A stretch of DNA of 64,000 nucleotides from Plumapathes pennacea (lineage: Eukaryota; Cnidaria; Anthozoa; Antipatharia; Myriopathidae), in the NCBI GenBank assembly GCA_964036295.1, contig OZ038465.1, positions 2,613,115 through 2,677,114 of the forward strand, read 5' to 3'. Of the stretch, positions 30,926 to 44,503 are shown piece by piece (positions within the stretch are counted from its first letter, which is position 1; every line of letters begins with the position of its first letter). The position numbers were made by a program, and so were the translations under genes. Under the pieces are notes generated by a model. The model did not search any database. It was given only the letters and a program-made list of their open reading frames with translations, and was not told the DNA's origin.

Positions 30926-33100
30926 AAGTTCTGTCTTTTTCTTTGTATTGGTGCTTTCTTCCACTCCAATGAAATTGTCTACATCCTTATCATCCAAAGA
31001 TAAGAACCTCTCGGCCATTCCTAAGGATAGATTTCAGCACGTTTTCGGGTTTCACTTGATTTGCGAAAGGCGAATGCTGTCATGTTCAAATACGACATTT
31101 CTCAGTGGCGGAAATCTCTATATCACACCAGAGTTTATTAAATAAATTTATTTCTGTTGATTTTTAAATCTCTGATTTGTCAGGCTGTCACTTTGGAAAT
31201 TACAGAGCTGACAATCGTGTTTCAGGTAATTTTAGCCGACAGGAAAACTCTGAAACATGCCCTGCGATTACGCTGAGATGCCCCGTTAGTTTTGAAGACG
31301 CAAAGTGGCAGTTTAGCAGTGCAACTAAAGACAGCGCGTCCGGCTACCGCACGAGTTAAAACGGGTCTGGATATCAGAACAAGGTCGGTAAATCTGCACT
31401 GATTCGCAGGCTTGCGATATATTATCATCCGTCCCAAGTTTCTGTTACGGGATGACTCACTAAACAGAGTTTATTTTTAGCGAGGAACTTCAGCCGCCTA
31501 AAAATTACAAAGAATTTTGTCAGCTAATTGTGCATCTCATCATGTGTATTCTTAAAAGTAGATTTTATCTCAGGGGACTTTTTGTAATGACCTGTCACCG
31601 GCGAATTTCGAAGCCTTCCCCCATTTTGGAGTTTCTGCTTGAAGGTCGTGACGTGAAAGCGGGTGAAAGGCCGGTTTACTGAAGCAACTCTCAAAGCTGA
31701 CCAGAGAGTAAATCACATCAATCGAATTGTCAGCTTAGGTATGCAGGGGAGTGACAAGTATAAAGACAACGCGAAGATAGGCAGTCCGATCCGACATTGA
31801 ACCCACGGCTCTGCCACTGCCAGTTTGCCGGCGCTGAAACAGTTCACTGCCTTCGGAATACAATTGGCACCGAATACTCTTGCCGCTCATACCTTTTATA
31901 CAGTCCGTGCGATCCATGTTCTCGTTTAATTATTATGACTTCCGTTTAGGGTCAACAGCATCGGCATATTAATCCAAAGCTCAGACACAGCAAAAAGTTA
32001 ACGGCGACGAATCGGTTTAGCGTCATTAGTGTCCCCCTTGGTGCTTTCTCCCAAAAGCAGCAGAAGTTACCAGGTGATTCGCCCGTAAATCTATGGGGAA
32101 TATATTCTATTTTACTTTTGATTCAGCCTAGATTCCTGAAGTGTTTTCCGCAAGATTTTACGGTAAAAAGTACTAGTACCCCCTTGGTGCTTTCTCAAGT
32201 GTTTCGCCCGAAAGCAGTAGAAGTTTAACCAGGTGATTCGCCCGTAAAAATTGAAAGACCAAAATGTTCAGAAAATGGAAACCTAAATTTTAGTTCTTCT
32301 GTTGTGGGGGTGAATCATTCTGACTAATCTGACGTGATTAAATCGGCAGTCAGCGGATATGATAGCATAGTGTCCGTATAAAAGCCTTCAATCAGCTGCA
32401 TAATTTTCTCGGAACTGTCGTAAAACCTTATAACAAATCATTATTTCAAGAGATAATAAAGAGCACAGTCTGACAATAATGACCTGAAATACATACTTTA
32501 AGCCTATAAGCCGACCATAAGTAATGACCGATAATTAAGAGTGTTAGTAACCAGGACCATATAAGGTTTCCATTCGAAGGTTCAAGTCAGCAGACATCTA
32601 AATAGAATGACGTATGGTGGATGCATTACGGTGTAGAAACAGCGGATGTGATAAGATTCCGAACGTCGTAACTGCGAAAGATAATCTTGCTATTATTAGC
32701 AGCAATGTAATATCTGTTTTAGTAAATGGAGTCATACCTTGAGAGTCAAGAGAAATAAATCACTAATACCTTTGATGAGATCGTTGTAGAAGTGAAAAGT
32801 TGTAGTTTATACTGGGCGGGTAGTCATTCCGCTAAACAATCCTAACAAAGGCATAGTTTTTTCCCGAACTGAAACTACCTCAGGTTTCCGAAAAAAAGAG
32901 TGAAGTACAGTAGGAGCTAATCGTTCTATTTGTCGCTGGGAACTACCTATCAACAAGTTATTATGCCGTCATCTCACGGTCGCGCAGCATTTGCCTGGGT
33001 CATGATGTTAGGTGACTTTCTGTAACGAATTCATGAAAAAAATATTAACGCTTATCAGAAGAGCGGTTTTAAACGCCTAGCAAAGGAAGGTGCAGTTCTA
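30926..33100. other. Intergenic sequence of unit C
   Basis: No supported gene; the short ORFs (30948, 31177, 31735) have no motif and are equal in unit D merely because of the recent duplication. Contains a direct repeat of about 60 bp at 32034-32097 and 32178-32250 (CCCTTGGTGCTTTCTC ... CAGGTGATTCGCCCGTAAA). Confidence 0.55.
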
Positions 33101-33109
33101 TATTAAGTT

Positions 33110-33514
33110 TCCCTGAAGAAGTCTCCAGTAGCCAGACGAGACCGGTCGGAATAATAAAGTAACAAGGTTTTGCATTCAAGTGTCCTCCGTGTGCTAATTA
33201 ATATACTCATATCTTGTAATTTGACTAAAGTATGTAATTTTAATTAAAGAGCAATGTGTGCTTTTTTCTCTAAATGACACCCCCAACTCCACCCCCCCCC
33301 CCCCCCCCCCCCCCCCCAACAACCCAAGTAGTGAACCCAGGTAGTGAAAAACATTCATCCTTTTTTTTTTTGGCACCTAGTTATCATATTACATACCCGT
33401 CATCCTGGAGGTTGAGGTTTCCAATATATCAGCCGTAAGATATTGTTGCGTCCTCACGTTTGTTTCCGTTTTTTCTTCATGTCAAACAGTGAGTTGTCCA
33501 GAGTTCAGTAAACA
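33110..33514 (+). promoter_or_regulatory. Proximal upstream region of receptor 4, with poly-C run
   Basis: Contains the block shared by receptors 2-5 (CAGTAGCCAGACGAGACCGG, then AGCAATGTGTG and TTCAGTAAACAATG) and a run of about 27 C at 33291-33317. In unit D the run is short and ~150 bp of other sequence occupies the site (about 43119-43265). Confidence 0.4.
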
Positions 33515-34555
33515 ATGCAAACTCCGCCGGATGAAAAGACCGGGATCGCGATCACAGTCGCCTACGCCATCAGCTTCTCTGTCGCTCTGGTTGGAAACTC
33601 CCTGATCATTCACATCATCAGAAAGAATCCTTCCATGAAAACAAAAACCAACCTGTTTCTGGTCAACATGGCTGTAGCAGATTTGCTTATCGCATTTTCT
33701 ATGATTCCCTTCTCCGTGTATCGATACTACAAGCCAACAGGCTGGTTCGAAGGGTTCTTCGGAATAGTCATGTGCAAGTTCACCTGGCTTGTGTCCCATG
33801 TAGCGCTTGCCGGTTCGATAATCACGCTGGTAGTCATGGCATTGGAACGATTCTTCGCCATAATCTACTTGCTCAGGGCCTCGCCTTTACAGAAAACTCG
33901 CCTGGTTTCGTTCATAATTTGGTTCTTATCCGTGCTTGTAATGTGTCCCATTGGGGTCGTCGCTAAAGTGGAAATCGGAAACGGAACTGAACGTTGTATG
34001 AGAAACTGGTCTATTTTTGGCGATCAGGAACTGGGACCGAAGATCTTCTACACCTTATCGTTTCTGGTGCTCTACATCCTGCCCCTTATCCTGATGTTGG
34101 TCCTCTACTCTATGATTGGCTGGAAGCTTTGGAGGCGAAAACTCCCGGGAAACCAGTCCGGTCAAAGCAGACAAATCATGCAGAAGTCAAGACGTGAAGT
34201 AATCCGTCTGCTCATCACCATTGTCAGTGTGTTCTGCATTTGCTGGCTTCCTATACAAGTCATGAACCTCATTGCTGCATTCCAACTGGATATATTGTCT
34301 TCACTGCACCCTCTGGTACTACATCTTCTGCATAATACTGGTTACTGCAACAGTGCGATAAATCCATGCCTATGCCTTGCTCTCAACAGAAAGTTTCGAC
34401 GTGCTTTTTTTGGGATGTTTACAAAAGTCAAGCTGGAGATCATACGCACACGCACACGCACACGTACACGCGCAGGCACACGGGGCTCACGCTTGTCTTT
34501 CCGTCCACAAGAAGTAGAAAAATATGTTGTAGTAGAAGTTGTTGCCGTAGTGTAG
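33515..34555 (+). CDS. Class A GPCR, array copy 4 (346 aa)
   Basis: Complete single-exon receptor with the same start context and architecture as copy 2 (ERF after TM3, NGT and Cys in loop 2, CWLP, NPCLC). It is the most divergent copy around loop 3 and TM7: AFQLDILSSLHPLVLHLLHNTGYCN where copies 1-3 have AFR.DILSSLHRL.RFLL.YIGHCN. It also has FCICWLP instead of FGICWLP, SMIGWKLW at the start of loop 3 inside the cell, and RREVIR. The tail has four RT pairs and ends VVAVV, not VVDVV. Element E begins 34 bp after the stop. Confidence 0.92.
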   Translation: MQTPPDEKTGIAITVAYAISFSVALVGNSLIIHIIRKNPSMKTKTNLFLVNMAVADLLIAFSMIPFSVYRYYKPTGWFEGFFGIVMCKFTWLVSHVALAGSIITLVVMALERFFAIIYLLRASPLQKTRLVSFIIWFLSVLVMCPIGVVAKVEIGNGTERCMRNWSIFGDQELGPKIFYTLSFLVLYILPLILMLVLYSMIGWKLWRRKLPGNQSGQSRQIMQKSRREVIRLLITIVSVFCICWLPIQVMNLIAAFQLDILSSLHPLVLHLLHNTGYCNSAINPCLCLALNRKFRRAFFGMFTKVKLEIIRTRTRTRTRAGTRGSRLSFRPQEVEKYVVVEVVAVV

Positions 34556-34588
34556 TTTCGTCACTTACGACGTAACCAGCTTAGTGGC

Positions 34589-35205
34589 GGGGGACTCCCA
34601 CATAAAAAAGGACGGGGATGCTCGTCGTACCTCTTAGGGGGCAAAATCACGGGTTTTGGTACGCTTAGTGTGCTAAACACCAAACGCTGACATTTCTATG
34701 TGACGTGGTATCGTTTAGGGGTCGGGTGTCAGTCGAATAAACTTTTTTTGTTTGAAAACAGCAAGGGATAAAGTGCTTCATGATATCATCTTTATAGCAA
34801 TTAATTAAGAAATATATAACGCGTCACGGAAACCATCTCGGCGGCCTCGTGGTTTTCTTACGCTACTCTCGTGTTCTCCCAACTTCCCGCGTGTTTAGAT
34901 GAGGCTATATTACACGGGAACACGTTATATATTTCTTTTATAAAATAATTAGTCAAGTAAAATGCATCGCGTATCGTGTCAGCGTGTAATAAACTCTCAT
35001 CTAACACGGTTATTTAGCCAATCAGGGCGCGCGTAGTATAGTTATTTTATAAAAATGCATCGAAACTTTGTATTCTTGGTATGCTTTTATTGGTACCCTT
35101 TAGGGGTCAAATTAAGCTCGAGCCACGCCCGTTTTAGTACCTCGTAGGGGTAAAAACGAAAATTCCGGACGAGCATCCCCGTCATTTTTATGTGGGAGTC
35201 CCCCC
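34589..35205. mobile_element. Inverted-repeat element E, copy behind receptor 4
   Basis: About 617 bp. The ends GGGGGACTCCCACATAAAAA and the mirrored GGGGGGACTCCCACATAAAA extend through GACGGGGATGCTCGTC. It holds a single inner palindromic unit (34810-35045). AATAAA at 34736-34741, 181 nt after the receptor stop, is the nearest plus-strand poly(A) signal. Confidence 0.75.
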
Positions 35206-35268
35206 TCCCCCACTCCCGAGATATGTGGGGTCGTGTTAACTATATCTTCTAGGTTAAAAAAACATTAA

Positions 35269-35860
<592 letters not shown>

Positions 35861-36782
35861 GGAACTTTCCACGGTGCTGTGATAAATTAGATTGTACGCT
35901 TAACAACAACATAGGAATGCCACTCCAACTGTTAGAAAAGCTCGTGTTAGCTGTGTCGTCAGCTCTTAAAATATCGATGTCATCACCATTATCAGTAATA
36001 GTACTACATGTATTAATAGTTGTGGCAGTAGCAGCATACATGCAGATGTAGTAATATCATTACGTTTGGCTTTATTTATTCAGTATTAGTAGTTGGTAAT
36101 AGTAGCAGTAATAGTAGTGGCTGTGGTGATTGGGAAAAAGAGAAATTGAATGGTTTGTTAAGAAGGCGGAAGTATTGTGTGTGCTTCAGCAATAGGAGTC
36201 ACGGGCTCAAAAAAAAAGAGTCTGTATAGGCGTACGTGTGCAACTGCCGTCTTTGCCGTTTTGTGGTAGCTGACTTGTCAGTTATGACTATATAATAATT
36301 GACTGTATTATAATGATAAGTGCTTGAAACGAGTTCATAATTAGATATTCTCCAGGAATGTTTGACTGGATTGGCTTCGCACAATCACTCTATAAATATT
36401 CGAACGGCAGGTGATGATTGGCGATAAAAATGGCTTTTAGTGATTATGTTTGTCTTTAGCTTAGTTTATCAGGACATAACGATGTTTTAGTTAGTCTACA
36501 GTAAAATGTAATCATGCACATAATTCTAAATTTCATCTGTCACTGAGACTGACTGTGTTGTAATCTCAGCTGGACTTGAATACAATGAATATATATGTAT
36601 ACCACTCCCGCCTCGGTCAGTCAGCATGCAAACACGCACCCGGACTAATGAAGCACCCGCGTGACTACACGAAAGCATGCGCACTATATCCCACTGGAAC
36701 TGACAGTACTTAGCGGCGTGGCATGCTTTCCGCCTTTTGCACGCGTAGAGTCGTATGGACCTACCTCTTCCTTTGAACCACC
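35861..36782. other. Non-coding tail of unit C
   Basis: Matches 45600-46532 and, up to about 36590, 2749-3290. No supported gene. Confidence 0.6.
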
Positions 36783-37181
36783 ATGTCGAGGGTAACAAGT
36801 CGAATAGTCATAATAATATTTACTAATAAATAACAGTTTTAAATAATTAATAATCAAAGAGAAGAACAGACAGAAGACAGACAGACAAACAGAAAGACAG
36901 ATAACGCCACTTATAAAAAAAATCGGCTTCGGAAACGAAGCGGAAAGAAAAGTGTTGTTAGTTAGTGAACATTTCCATTTGTGTTGTAACGCAACTCTTA
37001 ATTCGGTTATACAAACTCGCTTCGCGATGTTTGTGTTGTAACGCAATTCTTAGTTCAGGGTGCGGCCGGGGTGCGGGGTCTAAAAAACAAAAACTAAATT
37101 AAAAAATAAATAATCAAAGCAGCAAGGCAGCTGTAAGCTCGCGAATTTGTAAAAAGTACTTTTGCGGGAGTGGGTATTTAA

Positions 37182-39049
37182 AGTGCACATAAGCCTTCAG
37201 AGGATACATTTTATACGAAATTAGGAAGTAATCTAAGCAACTTATGCCCAAAAGAAAGCCCTTCCGAAGCGTTCCTATATTTTTTTTCGCCCGGTAAACA
37301 TGCGAAAAAGTGCCATTTTGACTTCCGGTTTAGATTTGTCCGCGTAAGATGATTGATCAAGGGCCTGGGCTGTGACGTCAGAGGAGTGGCGTCTCGACTC
37401 GTCCGAACAGAGTTTTCACCGGTTTTACTCCGAAATGCCTTATAGATGTGTTGTTGGAGGCTGCTCCTGGGAGCCAGATCATAAGCAAGGATTCGCATTT
37501 TATATGATTCAGTTTCCGAATGACCAAAGAGGTGAAGCGAGGAAGCGAAAGAGAAATGGTCCAGTTTGTCAAGGCCAAACGTGTGAAATGGGAGCTGACG
37601 ATCAATTCCGGTTCTGCTCAGCTTATTTCAAACCAGATGATTTTGACATTGCATGGAATTGATAATAACGAATTGGACAATCTTGACTTGGACCTGGTAA
37701 AGGACAATCTCGGTATTATAGTACAAAGTTGATAAGAAGGGGAAAGATTGACCGAGTAATCGTCGGGTCCCACAATTTGTCGACGGGTAGTAATACGTAA
37801 TTATATTTAATCCAAAATATATTCAGCTGTGGGAAGTTTGTTACCTTTTCTATCGTAGGTATCGAATATCAAATGAGCAAACCATCGCGTTCGCCGGAGG
37901 TTTATGGTCGATCAGGTCAACACTGCGACACTGCAATTCATGTTTGAAACCGAGCGAAAGATGGTTTTTCGGCTAGATTTTTCTAGGGCTATAGTCGACC
38001 GTGTGCCGGATTTGTGACACATATTTACTCAAACAACTTGGTTTCCACATCGCCGAAGTTAGACGACGGCCGCAGAAGTTGGAAATTTTTGGCAAACTCC
38101 GAAAGGAGTCGTTCTGACTGTTGACAGTCGCCTGTTGATCCACCGCGGCGAAAGCAAAATCCTCCAAACGGTGAAGAAGGGCGCCACAAACCGCAATTAA
38201 AGTGTAATACTTTATTGTCTACCCGTACAGGGAAGTTTAGAATGACTGTTTTTGTACATTCCAGGAGTTTTCAGAAGAGCCGCGCTCTCTCGAAGTCAAA
38301 TATAACTGACCGTGGTCAACTGCCGTGACGAATTACGCAACTGCTCTCAGTCGAAATCCCGAGCGAGAGTTATCGTGAGACATCCGCAGAATCTCAATGC
38401 TTGTGAATGCCGATGCTGCCGTAGCACATCAACATTGCAATTCCCACACGAACACCTAAAATATGAGTAAAACACAGAGAAGCAATTACAGATGTACCAC
38501 GTAAACAAATCCAAAACTCGGACATATTTTACGCTTACCAACTACTGGCTCCAAAATGTTCTTCCGAGCGATCTTGCAGTGTTATGGTTCTTGTTCTTTT
38601 CCCTCCCTTTCCTTTCTGTTACGCTTCATGCCATTCTTGGTCAGCAAGTAGCTCTTGTCAGCGCACGGGTTGGACTTCATAGTGGATATCGTACAGTATA
38701 CACGCGGAATCAATGTAATATAGTTCAGATATCAGATATACCGCTTTCTTCATCGCTTCTAGAGCTCGCCATTGCCGTACGAGTCCAAAAACACGGGTAA
38801 ACAGCGAGAAAAACGTACACAAACCTGATAAATAAGAGCTATGAAGAGGTGCCGAGCCGAAACGCGCCACTCCTCTGACGTCACAGGTCCCAGTCTCCTA
38901 CATTGCGCGGTCTGAATTTTATATTTCCGATTTCAAACGTGTGAAAAAAATATAAGAACGCTTCGGAAGGGCTTTCTTTTGGGCATAAGTTGCTTAGATT
39001 ACTTCCTAATTTCGTATAAAAATGTATCCTCTGAAGGCTTATGTGCACT
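37182..39049 (+). mobile_element. Kolobok-like DNA transposon, 1.87 kb, TTAA target duplication
   Basis: TTAA flanks at 37178-37181 and 39050-39053; unit C retains the uninterrupted site. Terminal inverted repeats of about 100 bp start AGTGCACATAAGCCTTCAG and run through CGCTTCGGAAGGGC. Subterminal CTGACGTCA.AGGAGTGGCG-type inverted blocks sit near 37372-37400 and 38860-38886. It encodes a broken THAP finger; no transposase core is visible, so it is probably an internally deleted or eroded copy. TTAA specificity plus THAP fits the Kolobok superfamily; piggyBac also uses TTAA but lacks THAP. Confidence 0.8.
37435..37662 (+). pseudogene. Eroded THAP domain of the Kolobok-like element
   Basis: Frame 1 gives MPYRCVVGGCSWEP with the first Cys pair and FCSAYFKPDDFD with the closing motif, where the usual His is Tyr (CSAY for CSxH). 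The middle helix region is in another frame (MVQFVKAKRVKWELT at about 37556), so at least two frameshifts are needed. Predicted non-functional as a zinc finger. Confidence 0.65.
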
Positions 39050-39053
39050 TTAA

Positions 39054-40735
39054 TAGAATTGGCTCAAGGCCACAGCGTAAAAATTGTTCAATCGTAGGTA
39101 TGTGGAAGTTCGCATCCGTTTCCGCGGGCCTCCACTTTTGCTGGACCGCGTATTCGATTTAGTCTCAGTTTTGAAAACCCTCATTTACAAGGCGGCAGAG
39201 GGTAAAAATTATAAAACTTAGACGCTCGAAATGGGAGAATTTAAAATCCTTCACCGAGTGCCAAATCTTTGAACCGGAAGGAGACCTTCCGGAGTCGCAC
39301 TGAAAAAAGTCTATCCGTGACTTCATTACTCATGTCATGCACAGCTTATGTTCAACATCTACATATTCATCAGAGGCCATGATACTCCAGCCTGGGCTAC
39401 ATTCAAACTAAATACGTGCTTAAAGAAAACACGCCTTTCTTCTTTTGGCTGAGTTTCAAGTCGAATAAGTGTAAGTGAAATCTGATAACTTGTTGACATT
39501 ACTTGCGGTTTTGGTCAAATTTATTTTCGAATTCTTCTTCTTCTTCTCAGTCCAGTTCTCTACAGCATTTTTCATTGCTGGCGAAAACTATGTGAAGCAA
39601 AGGAAGTATACTCAAACGATAAAAATATTCCGACAAGCTGAAGTCGCTCAGGGCTGTCAGTGGTCACGGGTATTTCAACTTTGACTTACGCTTGTAAAAC
39701 AACCGAGAATTTACCAAAACCTGTGTGATAATGGTTCTGAAGTGCAACAGATCTACTGGCAATTAAGGAATACAATGATAACAATCAAAATAACTCTAGA
39801 AAACGTCTTCCCATCTCTTTGTTTCTTCATGCGTATTCGCTGATGCTCAAAATTCAAAGGCAATATTGACACAGCATGACGGACTGACTGACTGACGCAG
39901 TCTTAACTGCAATAAGGTGGGACGCTTAAAAATGCCACCGCAAAAACTACTTCGACGATCGCGTTCTCGATTTTGTTGCGTTGTCGGTAATATCGATACT
40001 ACCCAAATTGGGAATAGAACGACTTCCATATTTGGAACCCATTGTTGACAGCACCGGGACACGGGACACATTCCAGTTGGACTAATCGCATGAAGCTTCG
40101 CCTTTCAGCACTTCGTGCTGAACGCGAGCTTAAAAACTGAATGGAAAAAGAAAAGTAAAACAAACAGAAAAAAGACATATCGGAGGGAAAAAGCCAAATT
40201 CCTTTTATTATTACTGTCTTGGAGATAATTAGATGAATCTGTTTCTTGTTTTTACTGCTAGCATCGATTCTGAATTTGGTTTCACTAATATTATTTCACA
40301 TTTCTGTCATGGGATGTTAAATGAAAGCAGTTTCCGCACAGCCGTATTTTTCTTAGTAATTTTGGAACGAGCAACGAATATATTTTACATGTCAATATAT
40401 ATGACATAAACAGCCAAGACAGACACACAAACAAGACAGTAATAATAAAAGGAATTTGGCTTTTTCCCTCCGATATGTCTTTTTCTGTTTGTTTTACTTT
40501 TCTTTTTCCATTCAGTTTTTTTTTTTTATTTAATTTAATTTTTATTTTGTAGACCCCGCACCCCGGCCGCACCCTGAACTAAGAATTGTGTTACAACACA
40601 AACATCGCGAAGCAAGTTTGTTTAACCGAATTAAGAGTTGCGTTACAACACAAATGCAAATGTTCACTAACTAACAACAGTTTTCTTTCCGTTTCGTTTC
40701 CGAAGCCAAGTTTTTAAATAAGCGCTACGTCAAGT
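39054..40735. repeat. Unit D copy of the fold-back interval
   Basis: Continuation of 36905-37177 after the insertion; equivalent to 29259-30925 of unit C, with arm at 40550-40735. Confidence 0.6.
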
Positions 40736-42930
40736 TCTGTCTTTTTCTTTGTATTGGTGCTTTCTTCCACTTCAATGAAATTGTCTACATCCTTATCATC
40801 CAAAGATAAGAACCTCTCGGCCATTCCTAAGGATAGATTTCAGCACGTTTTCGGGTTTCACTTGAGTTGCGAAAGGCGAATGCTGTCATGTTCAAATACG
40901 ACATTTCTCAGTGGCGGAAATCTCTATATCACACCAGAGTTTATTAAATAAATTTATTTCTGTTGATTTTTAAATCTCTGATTTGTCAGGCTGTCACTTT
41001 GGAAATTACAGAGCTGACAATCGTGTTTCAGGTAATTTTAGCCGACAGGAAAACTTTGAAACAGCACGATGCCCTGCAATTACGTTGAGATGCCCCGTTA
41101 GTTTTGAAGACGCAAAGTGGCAGTTTAGCAGTGCAACTAAAGACAGCGCGTCCGGCTACCGCACGAGTTAAAACGGGTCTGGATATCAGAACAAGGTCGG
41201 TAAATCTGCACTGATTCGCAGGCTTGCGATATATTATCATCCGTCCCAAGTTTCTGTTACGGGATGACTCACTAAACAGAGTTTATTTTTAGCGAGGAAC
41301 TTCAGCCGCCTAAAAATTACAAAGGATTTTGTCAGCTAATCGTGCATCTCATCATGTGTATTCTTAAAAGTAGATTTTATCTCAGGGGACTTTTTGTAAT
41401 GGCCTGTCACCGGCGAATTTCGAAGCCTTCCCCCATTTTGGAGTTTCTGCTTGAAGGTCGTGACGTGAAAGCGGGTGAAAGGCCGGTTTACTGAAGCAAC
41501 TCTCAAAGCTGACCAGAGAGTAAATCACATCAATCGAATTGTCAGCTGCTTAGGTATGCAGGGGAGTGACAAGTATAAAGACAACGCGAAGATAGGCAGT
41601 CCGATCCGACATTGAACCCACGGCTCTGCCACTGCCAGTTTGCCGGCGCTGAAACAGTTCACTGCCTTCGGAATACAATTGGCACCGAATACTCTTGCCG
41701 CTCATACCTTTTATACAGTCCGTGCGATCCATGTTCTCGTTCAAATTATTATGACTTCCGTTTAGGGTCAACAGCATCGGCATATTAATCCAAAGCTCAG
41801 ACACAGCAAAAAGTTAACGGCGACGAATCGGTTTAGCGTCATTAGTGTCCCCCTTGGTGCTTTCTCCCAAAAGCAGCAGAAGTTACCAGGTGATTCGCCC
41901 GTAAATCTATGGGGAATATATTCTATTTTACTTTTGATTCAGCCTAGATTCCTGAAGTGTTTTCCGCAAGATTTACGGTAAAAAGTACTAGTACCCCCTT
42001 GGTGCTTTCTCAAGTGTTTCGCCCGAAAGCAGTAGAAGTTTAACCAGGTGATTCGCCCGTAAAAATTGAAAGACCAAAATGTTCAGAAAATGGAAACCTA
42101 AATTTTAGTTCTTCTGTTGTGGGGGTGAATCATTCTGACTAATCTGACATGATTAAATCGGCAGTCAGCGGATATGATAGCATAGTGTCCGTATAAAAGC
42201 CTTCAATCAACTGCATAATTTTCTCGGAACTGTCGTAAAACCTTATAACATCATTATTTCAAGAGATAATAAAGAGCACAGTCTGACAGTAATGACCTGA
42301 AATACATACTTGAAGCCTATAAGCCGACCATAAGTAATGACCGATAAGCATTTACAGAATTTAAGAGTGTTAGTAACCAGGACCATATAAGGTTTCCATT
42401 CGAAGGTTCAAGTCAGCAGACATCTAAATAGAACGACGTATGGTGGATGCATTACGGTGTAGAAACAGCGGATGTGATAAGATTCCGAACGTCGTAACTG
42501 CGAAAGATAATCTTGCTATTATTAGCAGCAATGTAATATCTGTTTTAGTAAATGGAGTCATACCTTGAGAGTCAAGAGAAATAAATCACTAATACCTTTG
42601 ATGAGATCGTTGTAGAAGTGAAAAGTTGTAGTTTATACTGGACGGGTAGTCATTCCGCTAAACAATCCTAACAAAGGCATAGTTTTTTCCCGAACTGAAA
42701 CTACCTCAGGTTTCCGAAAAAAAGAGTGAAGTACAGTAGGAGCTAATCGTTCTATTTGTCGCTGGGAACTACCTATCAACAAGTTATTATGCCGTCATCT
42801 CACGGTCGCGCAGCATTTGCCTGGGTCATGATGTTAGGTGACTTTCTGTAACGAATTCATGAAAAAAATATTAACGCTTATCAGAAGAGCGGTTTTAAAC
42901 GCCCAGCAAAGAAAGGTGCAGTTCTATATT
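40736..42930. other. Intergenic sequence of unit D
   Basis: Equivalent to 30926-33100, nearly identical. No supported gene. Confidence 0.55.
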
Positions 42931-42939
42931 AAGTTTCCC

Positions 42940-43446
42940 TGAAGAAGTCTCCAGTAGCCAGACGAGACCGGTCGGAATAATAAAGTAACAAGGTTTTGCA
43001 TTCAAGTGTCCTCCGTGTGCTAATTAATATACTCATATCTTGTAATTTGACTAAAGTATGTAATTTTAATTAAAGAGCAATGTGTGCTTTTTTCTCTAAA
43101 TGACACCCCCAACTCCACCCCCCACCCCAAGAAATATATAACCAAGAAAGCGTTTGTGCATGGAGGGAAAAGGAGTAAAAGTTAATCATGTGACTCAGCT
43201 CGACAGGGCATACTTCTTTTCATCAAATTAGCCTAAGTCGCCTTAAGTCGACTTAGTGATCTAGTGTGAACCCAGGTAGTGAAAAACATTCATCCTTTTT
43301 ATTGGCACCTAGTTATCATATTACATACCTGTCATCCTGGAGGTTGAGTTTACCATTAAATCAGCCGTAAGATATTGTTGCGTCCTCACGTTTGTTTCCG
43401 TTTTTCCTTCTTGTCAAACAGTGAGTTGTCCAGAGTTCAGTAAACA
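42940..43446 (+). promoter_or_regulatory. Proximal upstream region of receptor 5
   Basis: Same shared block as before receptor 4. The poly-C region is replaced by ~150 bp (about 43119-43265, AAGAAATATATAACCAAGAA ... GACTTAGTGATCTAG) not found in unit C. Confidence 0.4.
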
Positions 43447-44469
43447 ATGCTGGACGAAAAGAGCAGGATCGCGATCACAGTCGCCTACGCCATCAGCTTC
43501 TCTGTCGCTCTGGTTGGAAACTCCCTGATCATTCACATCATCAGAAAGAATCCTTCCATGAAAACAAAAACCAACCTGTTTCTGGTCAACATGGCTGTAG
43601 CAGATTTGCTTATCGCATTTTCTATGATTCCCTTCTCCTTGTATCGATACTACAAGCCAACAGGCTGGTTCGAAGGGTTCTTCGGAGTAGTCATGTGCAA
43701 GTTCACCTGGCTTGTGTCCCATGTAGCGCTTGCCGGTTCGATAATCACGCTGGTAGTCATGGCACTGGAACGATTCATGGCCATAATCTACTTGCTCAGG
43801 GCCTCGCCTTTACAGAAAACTCGCCTGGTTTCGTTCATAATTTGGTTTTTATCCGTGCTTGTAATGAGTCCCATTGTGGTCGTCGCTAAAGTGGAAATCG
43901 TAAACGGAACTGAACGTTGTATGAGAAACTGGTCTATTTTTGGCGATCAGGAACTGGGACCGAAGATCTTCTACACCTTATCGTTTCTGGTGCTCTACAT
44001 CCTGCCCCTTATCCTTATGCTGGTCCTCTACTCTAGGATTGGCTGGAAGCTTTGGAGACGAAAACTCCCGGGAAACCAGTCCGGTCAAAGCAGACAAATC
44101 ATGCAAAAGTCAAGACGTCAAGTCATCCGTCTGCTCGTCACCATTGTCAGTGTGTTTGGCATTTGCTGGCTTCCTATACAGGTCATGAACCTCACTGCTG
44201 CATTCCGACTGGATATATTTTCTTCACGGCTACCATATCTTCTGGCTTATATTGGTCACTGCAACAGTGCGATAAATCCATGCCTATGCCTTGCTCTCAA
44301 CAGAAAGTTTCGACGTGCTTTTTTGGGGATCTTTACAACAGTCAAGCTGGAGATCATACGCACACGCACACGAACACGTACACGCGCAGACACATGGGTA
44401 TCACGCTTGTCTTTCCGTCCACAAGAAGTAGAAAAATATGTTGTAGTAGAAGTTGTTGCCGTAGTGTAG
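43447..44469 (+). CDS. Class A GPCR, array copy 5 (340 aa)
   Basis: Complete single-exon receptor. Two in-frame 9-bp deletions separate it from copy 2: one right after the ATG (MLDEK instead of MQTPLDEK), one in extracellular loop 3 (IFSSRLPYLLAYIGHCN, three residues shorter). Other copy-specific residues are YRYY preceded by FSL, ERFMAI, MSPIVVVAK and the RTRT tail of four pairs followed by ADTWVS. Disulphide Cys, NGT site, CWLP and NPCLC are intact and the tail ends VVAVV. Both large indels keep the frame, which argues that the protein is under selection. Confidence 0.92.
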   Translation: MLDEKSRIAITVAYAISFSVALVGNSLIIHIIRKNPSMKTKTNLFLVNMAVADLLIAFSMIPFSLYRYYKPTGWFEGFFGVVMCKFTWLVSHVALAGSIITLVVMALERFMAIIYLLRASPLQKTRLVSFIIWFLSVLVMSPIVVVAKVEIVNGTERCMRNWSIFGDQELGPKIFYTLSFLVLYILPLILMLVLYSRIGWKLWRRKLPGNQSGQSRQIMQKSRRQVIRLLVTIVSVFGICWLPIQVMNLTAAFRLDIFSSRLPYLLAYIGHCNSAINPCLCLALNRKFRRAFLGIFTTVKLEIIRTRTRTRTRADTWVSRLSFRPQEVEKYVVVEVVAVV

Positions 44470-44503
44470 TTTCCTACACTTACGAGGTAACCAGCTTAGT
44501 GGT

